This document shows positions 43,317-54,575 of a stretch of 64,000 nt of DNA, piece by piece. The notes under the pieces are model-generated. The model did not search any database and had not been told where the DNA came from. It worked only from the letters and a program-made list of their open reading frames with translations. Numbering within the stretch: the stretch's first letter is position 1; each line of letters opens with the position of its first letter. The translations under genes and the position numbers were made by a program. Source of the DNA: Arthrobacter sp. C9C5. GTDB taxonomy: Bacteria; Actinomycetota; Actinomycetes; Actinomycetales; Micrococcaceae. Location: NCBI RefSeq assembly GCF_013359735.1, contig NZ_JABFMX010000018.1, forward strand, positions 1 through 64,000, written 5' to 3'.

Positions 43317-43970
43317 GTGAGCCTCATCCCAATCCGTCCCGGTGGTCAAGCAGCCGGCCCCCCAGTTCAACCCGGCCATCCCCCCGGCGTCCGGGGCGCC
43401 GCCGAGTCCGAACGCAGGGATGCCGCCCGCAACCGTGAGTTGCTGCTCCGGGCCGCCCGGGAATTGATCGAGGAGTGCGGGGCGGACGGCCTCACCATGG
43501 CGTCCCTGGCCGGGCGCGCCGGCGTGGGCAAGGGGACCGTCTTCCGGCGCTTCGGCAGCCGGGCGGGACTCATGATGAGCCTGCTCAGTGACGCCGAGGC
43601 GCAGTTCCAGGGCCGGTTCATGTTCGGGCCGCCCCCGCTGGGGCCCGGTGCGCCGCCCCTGGAACGGCTGATCGCCTTTGGCGCGGAGCGGATCGCCTGG
43701 GTGCTGGAATTTGGTGAACTCGCCCGCGCCGCGGACGCGTCGGCCCACAACCGGTTCGATGTGCCCCCCGCGGTGCTCTGGCGCCGGCATCTGGAACTGC
43801 TGCTGCGCGAAGCCGGGGTCACCGCGGATCCCTGGCTGATGGCGGGCGCCCTGAGCGTGACCCTCGAGCCGGAGCGCATCCTGCACGCCGTCTGGGTCCA
43901 CGGGGTCGCCCCGGACCGGCTGGTTGAGTCCTGGCGGGAGCTGGCCACCCGGGTGGTGCGCGGCGCGTAG
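43317..43970 (+). CDS. TetR-family regulator
   Basis: A 217-residue repressor: proline-rich N-terminal ~35 residues, then the HTH (LTMASLAGRAGVGKGTVFRRFGSRAGLMM) and a helical ligand-binding domain. An ATG at 43308 would add three residues but overlaps the -10 box, so I take GTG 43317. Divergent from the FMN reductase; likely represses both genes until a quinone-like ligand binds. Confidence 0.85.
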   Translation: MSLIPIRPGGQAAGPPVQPGHPPGVRGAAESERRDAARNRELLLRAARELIEECGADGLTMASLAGRAGVGKGTVFRRFGSRAGLMMSLLSDAEAQFQGRFMFGPPPLGPGAPPLERLIAFGAERIAWVLEFGELARAADASAHNRFDVPPAVLWRRHLELLLREAGVTADPWLMAGALSVTLEPERILHAVWVHGVAPDRLVESWRELATRVVRGA

Positions 43971-44139
43971 GCTAACCGATCGGCTCGGAGACTGCCAAGT
44001 CAAATCAATTCAAATGAGTTATTCATAACGATCTGGTAGTGGGCGTACCGTTTCGCCCCCTTTCGCGCTCCTCCCCGCAATTCCTATGTGGTAGTTTCCT
44101 CTGGAATGTGACCCGCAACATAGCCCGACTGGGCTGGCC

Positions 44140-44207
44140 GCAAGGCCTGCGGGCGGCCAGGCACCCGCTGGCCGAGATCCCGGATCGGCAGCGGACACCC
44201 CGCTGCC
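44140..44207 (+). promoter_or_regulatory. Structured 5' leader of the peptide ABC transporter operon
   Basis: Two hairpins are close together: CGGCCAG/CTGGCCG (44154-44160 with 44168-44174) and the 8-bp GGCAGCGG/CCGCTGCC (44187-44194 with 44200-44207). Just upstream a GGCC pair can form a third. They precede the leader ORF ribosome binding site. I do not recognise a known riboswitch class. Confidence 0.45.
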
Positions 44208-44237
44208 TTATGGGGGGACGACGGAAGGATCCACGCT

Positions 44238-44330
44238 GTGAATGTTGTAACGACCCCGGCCCGCGGACAGGCTGGTCCAGCCCGTCCGGTGGCCTCCGGA
44301 ACCGCGCAGGCCACGGCGATCCTGAACTAG
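44238..44330 (+). CDS. Short leader ORF (30 codons) before the ABC permease
   Basis: GTG at 44238 with GGAAGGA eight bases upstream, ending TAG at 44328-44330, four bases before the permease ATG, which itself lacks a Shine-Dalgarno. The peptide (starting MNVVTTPARGQ) has no membrane or known motif and is in another frame from the permease. Translational coupling or regulation by the leader is likely; protein function is doubtful. Confidence 0.5.
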   Translation: MNVVTTPARGQAGPARPVASGTAQATAILN

Positions 44331-44334
44331 CCCC

Positions 44335-45321
44335 ATGCTCCGATACCTTGCCAAACGTGCCGTCACGTATGCGTTCATGATCTTCCTGACCACCAGCGCC
44401 GGGTACTTCCTGGCGGTCACCAGCCTTCAGCCCGCGCTGCTGGAGCAGGAAAAAATTCCGCGTCCCACGCCGGAACAGATCGCCAACTCTTTCCGGCTCA
44501 AAGGACTGGATCCGGCTCTGAGTCCCTGGGAACGCTACGTGGACTGGCTCACCGGAGTCGTCACGCGCTGGGACTGGGGACGCAGCCCCAACGGCGCCTT
44601 CGTGAACGCCGAGTTCGGCGACCGGGTCTGGATCTCAACCCGACTGTTCCTGGCTTCGATCATCCTCACCCTGATCATCGGCGTCGCCCTCGGCGTCTAC
44701 ACCGCGGCCCGGCAGTACAAGTTCTCCGACCGCGCGATCACCTCGTACAGCTACCTCGTCTACATCGTGCCGGCCCCGATCGCTTATTTCCTGGTCCAGC
44801 TCGGCGCCATCAACATCAACGAAGCAGTGGGCGACCGCCTCCTGTTCGTCACCGGGATCTCCACCCCCGGGCTGGACGGTGACGGCTGGGTGCAGTTCCT
44901 CGACATGCTGGCCCACTACGCCGTGCCGACCTTCGCGATCACGATCGTGGGCTGGGGCGCCTACCAGATCGCCCAGCGGCAGTACCTGCTGGACAACGTC
45001 AACGCCGACTTCGTCCGCACCGCCCGGGCCAAGGGCCTCACCCGCAACCAGGCCATCACCCGGCACGCCCTGCGCGTCTCGTTCATCCCGGTGGCGCAAA
45101 GTATCGCCTTCACCATCCCGGCCATCTTCGCCGGCGGCTTCTTCGCCGAGAAGATCTTCGCCTGGCACGGCGTCGGGTCCTGGAGCATCGACGCGATCGC
45201 GCTGCAGGATGTCAACGCGGCCACGGCGACGCTCGCCTACGGCTCCGTGATCTTCGCGATCGGGGCGATCCTCGCCGACTTCGCCACCACCCTTGTCGAC
45301 CCGAGAGTGCGGGTGCAGTAG
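44335..45321 (+). CDS. Peptide/oligopeptide ABC transporter permease (DppB-like)
   Basis: A 328-residue inner-membrane permease of the binding-protein-dependent family: N-terminal helix LAKRAVTYAFMIFLTTSAGYFLAV, a periplasmic loop, then five more helices with the EAA-type loop FVRTARAKGLTRNQAITRHALR. First large gene of a four-gene operon with the second permease, a fused ATPase and a lipoprotein. The loop between helices 1 and 2 is long, as in DppB/OppB. Confidence 0.9.
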   Translation: MLRYLAKRAVTYAFMIFLTTSAGYFLAVTSLQPALLEQEKIPRPTPEQIANSFRLKGLDPALSPWERYVDWLTGVVTRWDWGRSPNGAFVNAEFGDRVWISTRLFLASIILTLIIGVALGVYTAARQYKFSDRAITSYSYLVYIVPAPIAYFLVQLGAININEAVGDRLLFVTGISTPGLDGDGWVQFLDMLAHYAVPTFAITIVGWGAYQIAQRQYLLDNVNADFVRTARAKGLTRNQAITRHALRVSFIPVAQSIAFTIPAIFAGGFFAEKIFAWHGVGSWSIDAIALQDVNAATATLAYGSVIFAIGAILADFATTLVDPRVRVQ

Positions 45322-45323
45322 CC

Positions 45324-46285
45324 ATGACGAACCTGAACGCCATCGATCCGGCCGCCGTCGCGGAAGAAGCCAAGATCGAGAACAACGACGTCGTGATCGC
45401 GAAGTCGAGGATCATCGTGCGGCGCTTCCTGCGCAACAAGACCGCCGTGACCGGCCTGGTGATCTTCGTCCTGCTCACCGTGCTGTCCCTGATCGGCGGG
45501 ATCTTCTCCAGCTGGGACAAGGAGACGATCGACCCCTTCAACATCGGCATGGGCCCGTCCTCGGAGCACCTGCTGGGCACCTCGCAGGCCGGCATCGACC
45601 TGTACGCCCTGACCGTGGAAGGCACCCGGGTCTCGATCCTGATCGGCCTCGTCGTCGGCCTCGTGTCCGTGCTGATCGCCGCGGTGTACGGCTGCACCAT
45701 GGCCTACTTCGGCGGCAAGGTCGACAAGGTGATGCTGTTCATCCTGGAAGCCCTGATCATGATGCCGGCCCTCCTGGTCGTGGCCGTGGCCACGAGCGGC
45801 GGCGGCAACGGGCTGCAGCAGAACCTCCCCAGCTGGCTGCTGCTGATCATCGTCCTGCTGATCTTCAACTGGATGGGCACCGCCCGCCTGATCCGCTCGC
45901 TCTCGATGTCGCTTATGCAGCGCGACTTCGTCAAGGCCGCCCAGTACATGGGCATCCCCGCGCGGCGCATCGTCTGGCGCCATCTCGTGCCGAATATCGG
46001 CTCGCTGCTGGTCCTGGACATCACCCGCGGCGTGACCGGCGCCATCCTCGCCGAGGTCGCGTTCTCCTTCATCGGCATCGGCATCAAGGTTCCGGATGTG
46101 AGCCTGGGCGTGCTGATCGGCCAGGCGACCTCCCAGGTCTCCACCTTCCCGTGGATGTTCTGGGTGCCGCTGACCGTGATGTTCTTGCTGACCGGTTCGC
46201 TCGCCATGATGAACGACGGTCTCCGCGACGCGTTCGATCCCAGCTCCAGCTCCATTGGCAGCGCCAAGAAAAAGAAGAAGACCTC

Positions 46286-46289
<4 letters not shown>
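45324..46289 (+). CDS. Peptide/oligopeptide ABC transporter permease (DppC-like)
   Basis: A 321-residue second permease. Cytoplasmic N-terminal ~35 residues, helix TAVTGLVIFVLLTVLSLIGG, a DppC-type loop (MGPSSEHLLGTSQAGIDLYA), then the core with FVKAAQYMGIPARRIVWRHLVPN as the ATPase-contact loop. It ends in a Lys-rich tail. Starts 2 bases after dppB-like and overlaps the ATPase gene by 4. Confidence 0.92.
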
Positions 46290-48538
<2,249 letters not shown>

Positions 48539-48591
48539 CGCACCAAACCGCACCTGAACCACAACTCGCACCAAGAATGAAGGGGATCATT

Positions 48592-50286
48592 ATGAAGAAT
48601 CTGACCAGGATCGGCGGGGTGGCCGCCGTAGCGGCAGCCCTCGCGCTGACCGGCTGCGGCGGAGGCGGCGCCACCACGACCGCCGAGAGCGCCAAGGCCC
48701 AGGATGCCTCCGGCGATATCAACAAGCTCATCAGCGTCAACGCCAAGAAGGCGGATGAACTGAAGCAGGGCGGCACCGTGACGCTGCCGGTAGGCAACAT
48801 CGGCCCCGACTTCAACGGTTACTCCAACGCGGGCAACTCCGCGGACAACACCGAACTGCACTACCCGATTGACGAGGCCGGTTACGTGGGCTGCTGGAAG
48901 CTCGACTTCGACGGCACCGCCAACCTGAACAAGAACTTCTGCGAAGACTTCAAGAGTGAGGTCAAGGATGGCAAGCAGACCATCACCATCAAGATCAACC
49001 CGAAGGCCGTGTACAACGATGGCACCCCCATCAACGCCGAGACCTTCGTGAACACTTGGAAGATGCTCAACGGCACCAACAAGGACATCGACATTGTCTC
49101 GTCCGGCGCCTACGAGTTCATCGACTCCGTCAAGGCCGGCAGCAGCGACAAGGAAGTCATTGCCACCACCACCCAGCCGGTCTACCCTCTGAGCGACATC
49201 TTCGGCGGCTTCATCCCGCAGGCCGTCAACACCCCTAAGATCTTCAACGAAGGCTTCGCCGGCGAACTGCACCCGGAGTGGATGGCCGGCCCGTTCAAGG
49301 TGGACAAGTTCGATTCCGCCGCCAAGACCGTCACCATGGTCCCGAACGACAAGTGGTGGGGCGAAAAGCCGGTCCTGGAAAAGGTCGTCTTCCGCCAGCT
49401 CGAGGCCAGCGCCGAGATCGCCGCGTTCAAGAACGGCGAAATCGATATGGCTGACGGCCGCACGCTGACGAAGTACAAGCAGCTCGAAGGCACCAAGAAC
49501 TCCGAGGTCCGCCGCGGCCAGCGCCTGTTCGCCGGCGGCCTGAACCTCAACGCCCAGAAGGCCCCGCTGACCGACGTCGCGGTCCGCAAGGCCATCTTCA
49601 CCGCCGTTGACCGTCCGGCCGTCCGCGCTGTGCGCTTCGGCGGCCTGAACTGGGAAGAGGAAAGCTCAGGATCGATGATGCTGATGCCGTTCTCCAAGTA
49701 CTACCAGGACAACTACCCCGTCGCCGAACCCGGTGCCGAGCAGGCCAAGAAGGTCCTGACCGAGGCCGGTTACGCTCCCAACGCCAAGGGCACCATGGAG
49801 AAGGGCGGCAAGGCCGTCTCCTTCAAGATCACCAACTTCGGTGATGACCCCACCTCGCTCGCCACGGTCCAGACGCTGCAGAAGCAGCTCCAGGCCGCCG
49901 GCATGGAGGTCGGCATCGACCAGCGCGGCGACGCCGACTTCGGCAAGGTCCTGGGCAGCCGGGACTTCCAGCTGACCATCAGCGGCTACACCGTCGGTGC
50001 TGACGCGACCTCAGGCGTGAAGCAGTTCTACGATTCCAAGACCAACGAAAACGGCCTCGGCGACGCCGAACTGGACAAGGCGATCAAGGACCTCGCGTCC
50101 ATCCAGGACGACGCCGAGCGCAACAAGGCGGCCATGGAGGTCGAGAAGAAGCACATGGCGAAGTACTACTCCATGGGCGTCATCATGAACGGCCCGCAGA
50201 TCTACTTCGCCCGCACGGGCCTCGCCAACTACGGCGCGTCCCTGTTCCAGACCCCGGACTGGAGCCTCGTCGGCTGGCAGAAGTAA
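48592..50286 (+). CDS. Peptide-type substrate-binding lipoprotein
   Basis: A 564-residue extracytoplasmic binding protein (SBP family 5). The signal peptide ends in the lipobox ALTGC with the lipidated Cys near residue 19, followed by a Gly-rich linker. The body shows family 5 features such as YNDGTPINAETFVNTW, DVAVRKAIFTAVDRPAV and a final WSLVGWQK. ATG 48592 has AAGGGG upstream; an ATG 15 bases earlier is less suited to a signal peptide. Last gene of the operon; peptides or similar solutes are the expected cargo. Confidence 0.93.
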   Translation: MKNLTRIGGVAAVAAALALTGCGGGGATTTAESAKAQDASGDINKLISVNAKKADELKQGGTVTLPVGNIGPDFNGYSNAGNSADNTELHYPIDEAGYVGCWKLDFDGTANLNKNFCEDFKSEVKDGKQTITIKINPKAVYNDGTPINAETFVNTWKMLNGTNKDIDIVSSGAYEFIDSVKAGSSDKEVIATTTQPVYPLSDIFGGFIPQAVNTPKIFNEGFAGELHPEWMAGPFKVDKFDSAAKTVTMVPNDKWWGEKPVLEKVVFRQLEASAEIAAFKNGEIDMADGRTLTKYKQLEGTKNSEVRRGQRLFAGGLNLNAQKAPLTDVAVRKAIFTAVDRPAVRAVRFGGLNWEEESSGSMMLMPFSKYYQDNYPVAEPGAEQAKKVLTEAGYAPNAKGTMEKGGKAVSFKITNFGDDPTSLATVQTLQKQLQAAGMEVGIDQRGDADFGKVLGSRDFQLTISGYTVGADATSGVKQFYDSKTNENGLGDAELDKAIKDLASIQDDAERNKAAMEVEKKHMAKYYSMGVIMNGPQIYFARTGLANYGASLFQTPDWSLVGWQK

Positions 50287-50309
50287 CGCTCCGTCACCTA
50301 TAGCGGCTT

Positions 50310-50353
50310 TTCGGGCGGCGCTCCCTCACTTCGTGGGGGGAGCGTCGCCCGAA
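50310..50353 (+). terminator. Terminator of the ABC transporter operon
   Basis: A 16-bp stem with one mismatch (50310-50325 with 50338-50353) with a 12-base loop, 23 bases after the binding-protein stop. Followed by TTGTTG only, so a weak T tract. Confidence 0.65.
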
Positions 50354-50396
50354 TTGTTGCCGGACCTGAGGGAGCGTCGGCGGGTAGCGTGGTGCC

Positions 50397-51485
50397 ATGA
50401 CCTCCGATCCCGCCCGCTCCGCCCCCGTCGCACCGCCTGAACCGGCCCCGATCCGCACCGCAGTCGCCGGCTTCGGCCTCTCCGGCAGCGTGTTCCATGC
50501 GCCGCTGATCGCGGCCAACCCGGCCTTTTTCCTCGACGTCATTGCCACCTCCGACGCGGGCCGGAAGGCGGCGGGCGCCGCGGCCTACCCGTCGGCCAGG
50601 ATAGTCGACACCCCGGCCGCCATCCTCGAACTCGCCGGCGGGCTGGACCTGCTGGTGCTGGGGACGCCGCCGGCCACCCACTACCCGCTGGCCAAAGCCG
50701 CGCTGGAGGCCGGGCTCGACGTCGTCGTTGACAAGCCCTTCACGGTGCGCAGCGCCGAGGGCCAGGAGCTGATGGAACTCGCGGCACGGCTGGGCCGGGT
50801 GCTCACCGTCTTCCAGAACCGGCGCTGGGACGGGGATTTCCTGACCGTGCGCGCCCTGCTGGAGAGCGGCGTCCTGGGCACGGTCACGCGCTTCGAATCA
50901 CGCTTCGAGCGCTGGGCGCCTAATGTCACGAAAGCGTGGAAGGCGGCGGCCACCCCCGACGACGGCGGCGGGGTGCTGTTCGACCTCGGCACGCACCTGC
51001 TGGACCAGGCGCTCGAGCTCTTCGGCCCGGCCGCCGTCATCCACGCGGAACTGGCGGCCCGGCGCCCCGGGGAACGGGCGGACGACGACGTTTTTGTGGC
51101 CCTGCGGCATGATTCCGGGGTGACGAGCCACCTCTCGATGAACCTGCTGTGCGCCCAGCAGGGGCCGCGCTACCGCCTGCTGGGCAGCGAAGGCGGCTTC
51201 ACCAAACACGGCGTGGACCCGCAGGAGCCCTATCTCGCCGCCGGCGGGAGTCCGCTCGACGCAGACTACGGCGTGGAGGACCGCGAGTGGGCCGGCCTGC
51301 TGGGCCGCGACGGCCACCTGGACCGCCTGCCCACCGAGCGCGGCGCCTACCCGGAGTTCTACCGGATCCTGGCCGAGAAAATCATCGACGGCGGCACGTC
51401 CTCGGCCCTGCCGCTCCCGGTGGATCCCGCCGGGCCGGTGGAAGTGCTGAAATTAATCGAAAAGGCGCGGGAACTGGCCGCGTAG
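50397..51485 (+). CDS. Gfo/Idh/MocA-family oxidoreductase
   Basis: A 362-residue NAD(P)-dependent dehydrogenase. The Rossmann motif is AVAGFGLSGSVFHAP, the conserved EKP-type motif appears as VVDKPFT, and VFQNRRWDGDF and DLGTHLLDQALELFG mark the substrate domain. This subgroup resembles YhhX/YdgJ-type sugar or inositol oxidoreductases; the exact substrate is unknown. It looks monocistronic and is followed by inverted repeats. Confidence 0.9.
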   Translation: MTSDPARSAPVAPPEPAPIRTAVAGFGLSGSVFHAPLIAANPAFFLDVIATSDAGRKAAGAAAYPSARIVDTPAAILELAGGLDLLVLGTPPATHYPLAKAALEAGLDVVVDKPFTVRSAEGQELMELAARLGRVLTVFQNRRWDGDFLTVRALLESGVLGTVTRFESRFERWAPNVTKAWKAAATPDDGGGVLFDLGTHLLDQALELFGPAAVIHAELAARRPGERADDDVFVALRHDSGVTSHLSMNLLCAQQGPRYRLLGSEGGFTKHGVDPQEPYLAAGGSPLDADYGVEDREWAGLLGRDGHLDRLPTERGAYPEFYRILAEKIIDGGTSSALPLPVDPAGPVEVLKLIEKARELAA

Positions 51486-51493
51486 AGGGCTTA

Positions 51494-51598
51494 ACGCACG
51501 CAACGCTGGACGACAGACATCCGGCAGCGTGCGTCAAAGCGACGAAGGGGGCCCACACCGTTCGGGTTCCCTGGCCGAGCTTGCGAGGCGAGGGGAAC
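51494..51598. repeat. Palindromic elements between oxidoreductase and ald
   Basis: Two inverted repeats: ACGCACGC/GCGTGCGT (51494-51501 with 51527-51534) after the oxidoreductase, and an imperfect 33-base palindrome at 51566-51598 (outer arms GTTCCCT and AGGGGAAC, inner GCCGAGC/GCGAGGC). They lie between two convergent genes and may act as terminators. The second resembles a dispersed palindromic repeat. Confidence 0.5.
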
Positions 51599-51664
51599 GA
51601 TGGGGAGCAGCACGCAGAGGATGTGTGTCGTCCAGCGCAGCAGGACGATGCCGGGATCGGTTGG

Positions 51665-52783
51665 TTACGCGGAGACCAGCTGGTGCCAGTCGGCGACGAG
51701 GGGCAGATTGTGTGCCTCGGAAACCGAGCGGTGCGCGACCTGGCCGGCGGCGATGTTGAGGCCGGCAGCGAGGGCGGCGTCGCGCTCAAACGCGGCCTTG
51801 ACACCCAGGTTGGCCAGCGAGACCGCGTAGCGCAGCGTGACGTTGGTCAGGGCGTAGGTGGACGTGTTCGGCACGGCGCCGGGCATGTTGGCGACGCAGT
51901 AGAAGATCGTGTTGTGGACCTTGTACGTCGGTTCCTGGTGCGTGGTGGGGTGCGTGTCCTCGAAGCAGCCGCCCTGGTCCACGGCGATGTCCACCAGCAC
52001 GGAGCCGGGCTTCATCCGGGAGACGAGCTCGTTGGTGACCAGCTTCGGGGCCTTGGCGCCGGGGATCAGCACGGAACCGATCACGAGGTCGGCGTCGACC
52101 ACGGACTTCTCGATCTCGTAGGCGTTGGAGGCAACCGTCTTCAGGCGGCCCTGGTACTGGGCGTCGAGCTCGCGCAGGCGGTTGATGTTGATGTCCAGGA
52201 TGGTGACGTCGGCGCCGAGGCCCAGGGCCATGGCGGCTGCGTTGGTGCCGGCCACGCCGGCGCCCAGGACAACGACCTTGGCCGGGCGGACGCCCGGGAC
52301 GCCGCCGAGCAGCACGCCTTTGCCGCCGGCCGGAGCCATCAGCGAGGTGGCGCCGACCTGAACGGACAGGCGGCCGGCAACCTCGGACATCGGGGCCAGC
52401 AGCGGCAGCGCACGGCCCTCCTGCACGGTCTCGTAGGCGATGGCGGTGACGCCGGAGTTGATGAGCTCCTGGGTCAGTTCCGGCTCGGCGGCCAGGTGCA
52501 GGTAGGTGAAGAGGATCAGGCCCTTGCGGAAGCGGTGGTATTCGGCCTTGACCGGTTCCTTGACCTTCATGACCATGTCGGCCCGGGACCACACGTCGTC
52601 GGCCTCGGTGACGATCTCGGCACCGGCAATGGCGTATTCCTCGTCGGTGATGCCGGAGCCCAGGCCTGCGCCGCGCTCGACCAGGACGGTGTGGCCGTGG
52701 TGGCGGAATTCGTGCACGCCGGCGGCCGTGATGGCGACGCGGAATTCGTTGTTCTTGATTTCTTTGGGGACGCCGATGATCAT
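51665..52783 (-). CDS. ald: Alanine dehydrogenase
   Basis: A 372-residue NAD-dependent L-alanine dehydrogenase interconverting alanine and pyruvate plus ammonia. Catalytic Lys75 (MKVKEP) and His96 (TYLHLAAE) are present, along with the NAD site VLGAGVAGTNAAAMALGLGADVTILD. Start ATG at 52781-52783 with GGAGC. Divergent from a PucR regulator; in Bacillus subtilis the PucR-type AdeR activates ald, which supports the same link here. Confidence 0.96.
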   Translation of the reverse strand: MIIGVPKEIKNNEFRVAITAAGVHEFRHHGHTVLVERGAGLGSGITDEEYAIAGAEIVTEADDVWSRADMVMKVKEPVKAEYHRFRKGLILFTYLHLAAEPELTQELINSGVTAIAYETVQEGRALPLLAPMSEVAGRLSVQVGATSLMAPAGGKGVLLGGVPGVRPAKVVVLGAGVAGTNAAAMALGLGADVTILDININRLRELDAQYQGRLKTVASNAYEIEKSVVDADLVIGSVLIPGAKAPKLVTNELVSRMKPGSVLVDIAVDQGGCFEDTHPTTHQEPTYKVHNTIFYCVANMPGAVPNTSTYALTNVTLRYAVSLANLGVKAAFERDAALAAGLNIAAGQVAHRSVSEAHNLPLVADWHQLVSA

Positions 52784-52932
52784 TTTTGGGCTCCAGGGGT
52801 GGTGGCCGTGCGGGCCGGGTGTGCAGGGGAAGTCGTGATTCCAGAATAGGACCGGCTGTGAGGCAGGCGACAGGGCCGCCGGTCCCGCCCCGCGCCCCGC
52901 CCCCGTATTTCCGGGGATTAACAAAAGCCCGG

Positions 52933-52948
52933 CTCGACAGCTGTCGAG
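52933..52948. promoter_or_regulatory. Perfect 16-bp palindrome between ald and the PucR gene
   Basis: CTCGACAGCTGTCGAG is fully self-complementary and lies in the 244-base divergent region, 150 bases from ald and 80 from the PucR start. It is a likely PucR binding site controlling ald and possibly its own gene. Confidence 0.6.
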
Positions 52949-53027
52949 TCAGGAAACGTCAGGTGTCGCCTCTTGTCCGTCGCCGTTCCGTTCGGCGCCG
53001 GGACCCGCGGGGCAGTAATGTGGCAGC

Positions 53028-54248
53028 ATGCAGCAGCAGGACGTAGAGCAGCTCGTCGAGCGCGTGGCCCTCCGGCTCGGGCGCGGGCTCTCGCTCGAAG
53101 ACCTCGACGGCGTCCTGCTCGCCTACAGCTCCAACCAGTCCCACGCGGACCGGGTCCGGGTGAACTTCCTGCTCAGCAAGCGCGTTGCGGTGGACGTCAG
53201 CGCCTGGCAGCTCTCGCACGGCATCGCGACGGCGGTGCGGCCCGTCGTGGTGCCGGCCAACGAGGAACTGGGCATGCTGGGGCGCGTCTGTGTCCCGTTG
53301 CTGGTCCGCGGATTCCGGGTCGGCTACCTCTGGGTCCAGCTCGACGCCGAGGAGCCCACCGCGGGCACCGTCCTGGCCCAGTTGCCGGAGGTGGCGCGCG
53401 AGCTGGAGGAGCTCTCCGCCCTGCTGCTGGACTCGAACACCGCCGAGTCCGAGTTCCGCCGCCGGCGCGAACAGGAGTTCCTCGCCGCCTGCCGGGGCGA
53501 GGCGAACGCCGTCGCCGCCGTCGCAGGCTGGAAGGAAGTGCAGGGCCGCGGGCCGTGGCAGCTGGTGACCGTCCTCGACGCCGATGGCTGGGCCGAGGGC
53601 TCGGACCCGATCGCCTCCACACTGATCCACCGGTCCGCGGCGCTGCAGGCCACCATCGGCGTGGACGCGGCGCTGTTCAGCGCGGGAACCGAGACGCACG
53701 CCGTCGTGCTGTTCAAGGAATCCACCGGACGGGCCGACCACGCCCAGGTGCTGGTCCACTACCAGCTGGAACTGGCCAAACGCGCAGGCCGCCCGGTCCG
53801 CCGGATCATCCTCGGCACCTCCGAGGGCTTCTCCCGGCCCCGCGAACTGGCCGAGGCGTACCGGCAGTCCCGGCAGGCGGCGCAGGCCGCGGCCGTGGAC
53901 CCCCAGCTGGGCGAACTGGTGGACTGCCGCGCCACCGGCCTCTACCAGTTGCTGGCCTCGGCGGGCGGCGGGGCCGGAGCGTGGGCGGATGCGGGCTCGG
54001 TGTACTTCCGGATGCTGGAGGACCACGACCGGAACGGTGAACTGCTGCCGGTGCTGGAGCTTTTCTACGACAATGACAGCTCGGTCCAGGAGGTGGCGGC
54101 CAAGCTGCACCTGCACCGGAGCAGCATCTACAACCGGCTCGGCAGGATCCGCCAAGTGTTGGGCGTTGATCCGCTCAAGGGAATGGTCCGACTGGAACTG
54201 CACGCGGCGCTGAAGGCGCGGCGCTGGGCCGAAAGGCCAAGGATCTAG
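53028..54248 (+). CDS. PucR-family transcriptional regulator, probable ald activator
   Basis: A 406-residue regulator with an N-terminal sensory region and the C-terminal PucR HTH (LELFYDNDSSVQEVAAKLHLHRSSIYNRLGRIRQVLGVDP, about 340-380). No PurC-like N-terminal domain is evident. The context with ald is the AdeR arrangement known in Bacillus. The effector is unknown; alanine is a reasonable guess. Confidence 0.88.
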   Translation: MQQQDVEQLVERVALRLGRGLSLEDLDGVLLAYSSNQSHADRVRVNFLLSKRVAVDVSAWQLSHGIATAVRPVVVPANEELGMLGRVCVPLLVRGFRVGYLWVQLDAEEPTAGTVLAQLPEVARELEELSALLLDSNTAESEFRRRREQEFLAACRGEANAVAAVAGWKEVQGRGPWQLVTVLDADGWAEGSDPIASTLIHRSAALQATIGVDAALFSAGTETHAVVLFKESTGRADHAQVLVHYQLELAKRAGRPVRRIILGTSEGFSRPRELAEAYRQSRQAAQAAAVDPQLGELVDCRATGLYQLLASAGGGAGAWADAGSVYFRMLEDHDRNGELLPVLELFYDNDSSVQEVAAKLHLHRSSIYNRLGRIRQVLGVDPLKGMVRLELHAALKARRWAERPRI

Positions 54249-54258
54249 GCGCCGGGGG

Positions 54259-54501
54259 TCAGCGTTCGTCCCGGAGCGCGGAATTCCGCTCCGGGCCGGG
54301 CGCGGCGCCGGGCGCCGTCTCCCGCGCTGTGCGCCTCCGGCGCGATATCCGGCTGTCCGTCCACAGGGCGACAGCTACGAATGCGACGCAGCTGGCCATG
54401 AAGGCCGCGGTGTTGTTCAGCCCCATCACCGTTCCGAGGATGCCGGTGAGCACCATGGCGGCGATGCCGGCCAGGATGTGCCACCCTCTGAACTTACCCA
54501 C
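54259..54501 (-). CDS. Small membrane protein, 80 residues
   Basis: Two hydrophobic helices (WHILAGIAAMVLTGILGTVMGL and AAFMASCVAFVAVALW) followed by an Arg-rich cytoplasmic tail, with positive-inside topology. It converges on the PucR gene. Function unrecognised; the frame is favoured over an overlapping one because of its membrane-protein pattern. Confidence 0.6.
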   Translation of the reverse strand: MGKFRGWHILAGIAAMVLTGILGTVMGLNNTAAFMASCVAFVAVALWTDSRISRRRRTARETAPGAAPGPERNSALRDER

Positions 54502-54575
54502 AATTCAAGCGTAACCCCGGTCTCTGCCGCGTTTCCGCGCCGGGACGGGATCGTTGTTTGATCCTTATCACGCTG

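Noticed and set aside
44140-44207. Known riboswitch class (TPP, cobalamin, SAM, glycine)
   Set aside because: None of the hallmark conserved sequences was found in the leader, so no class is assigned.
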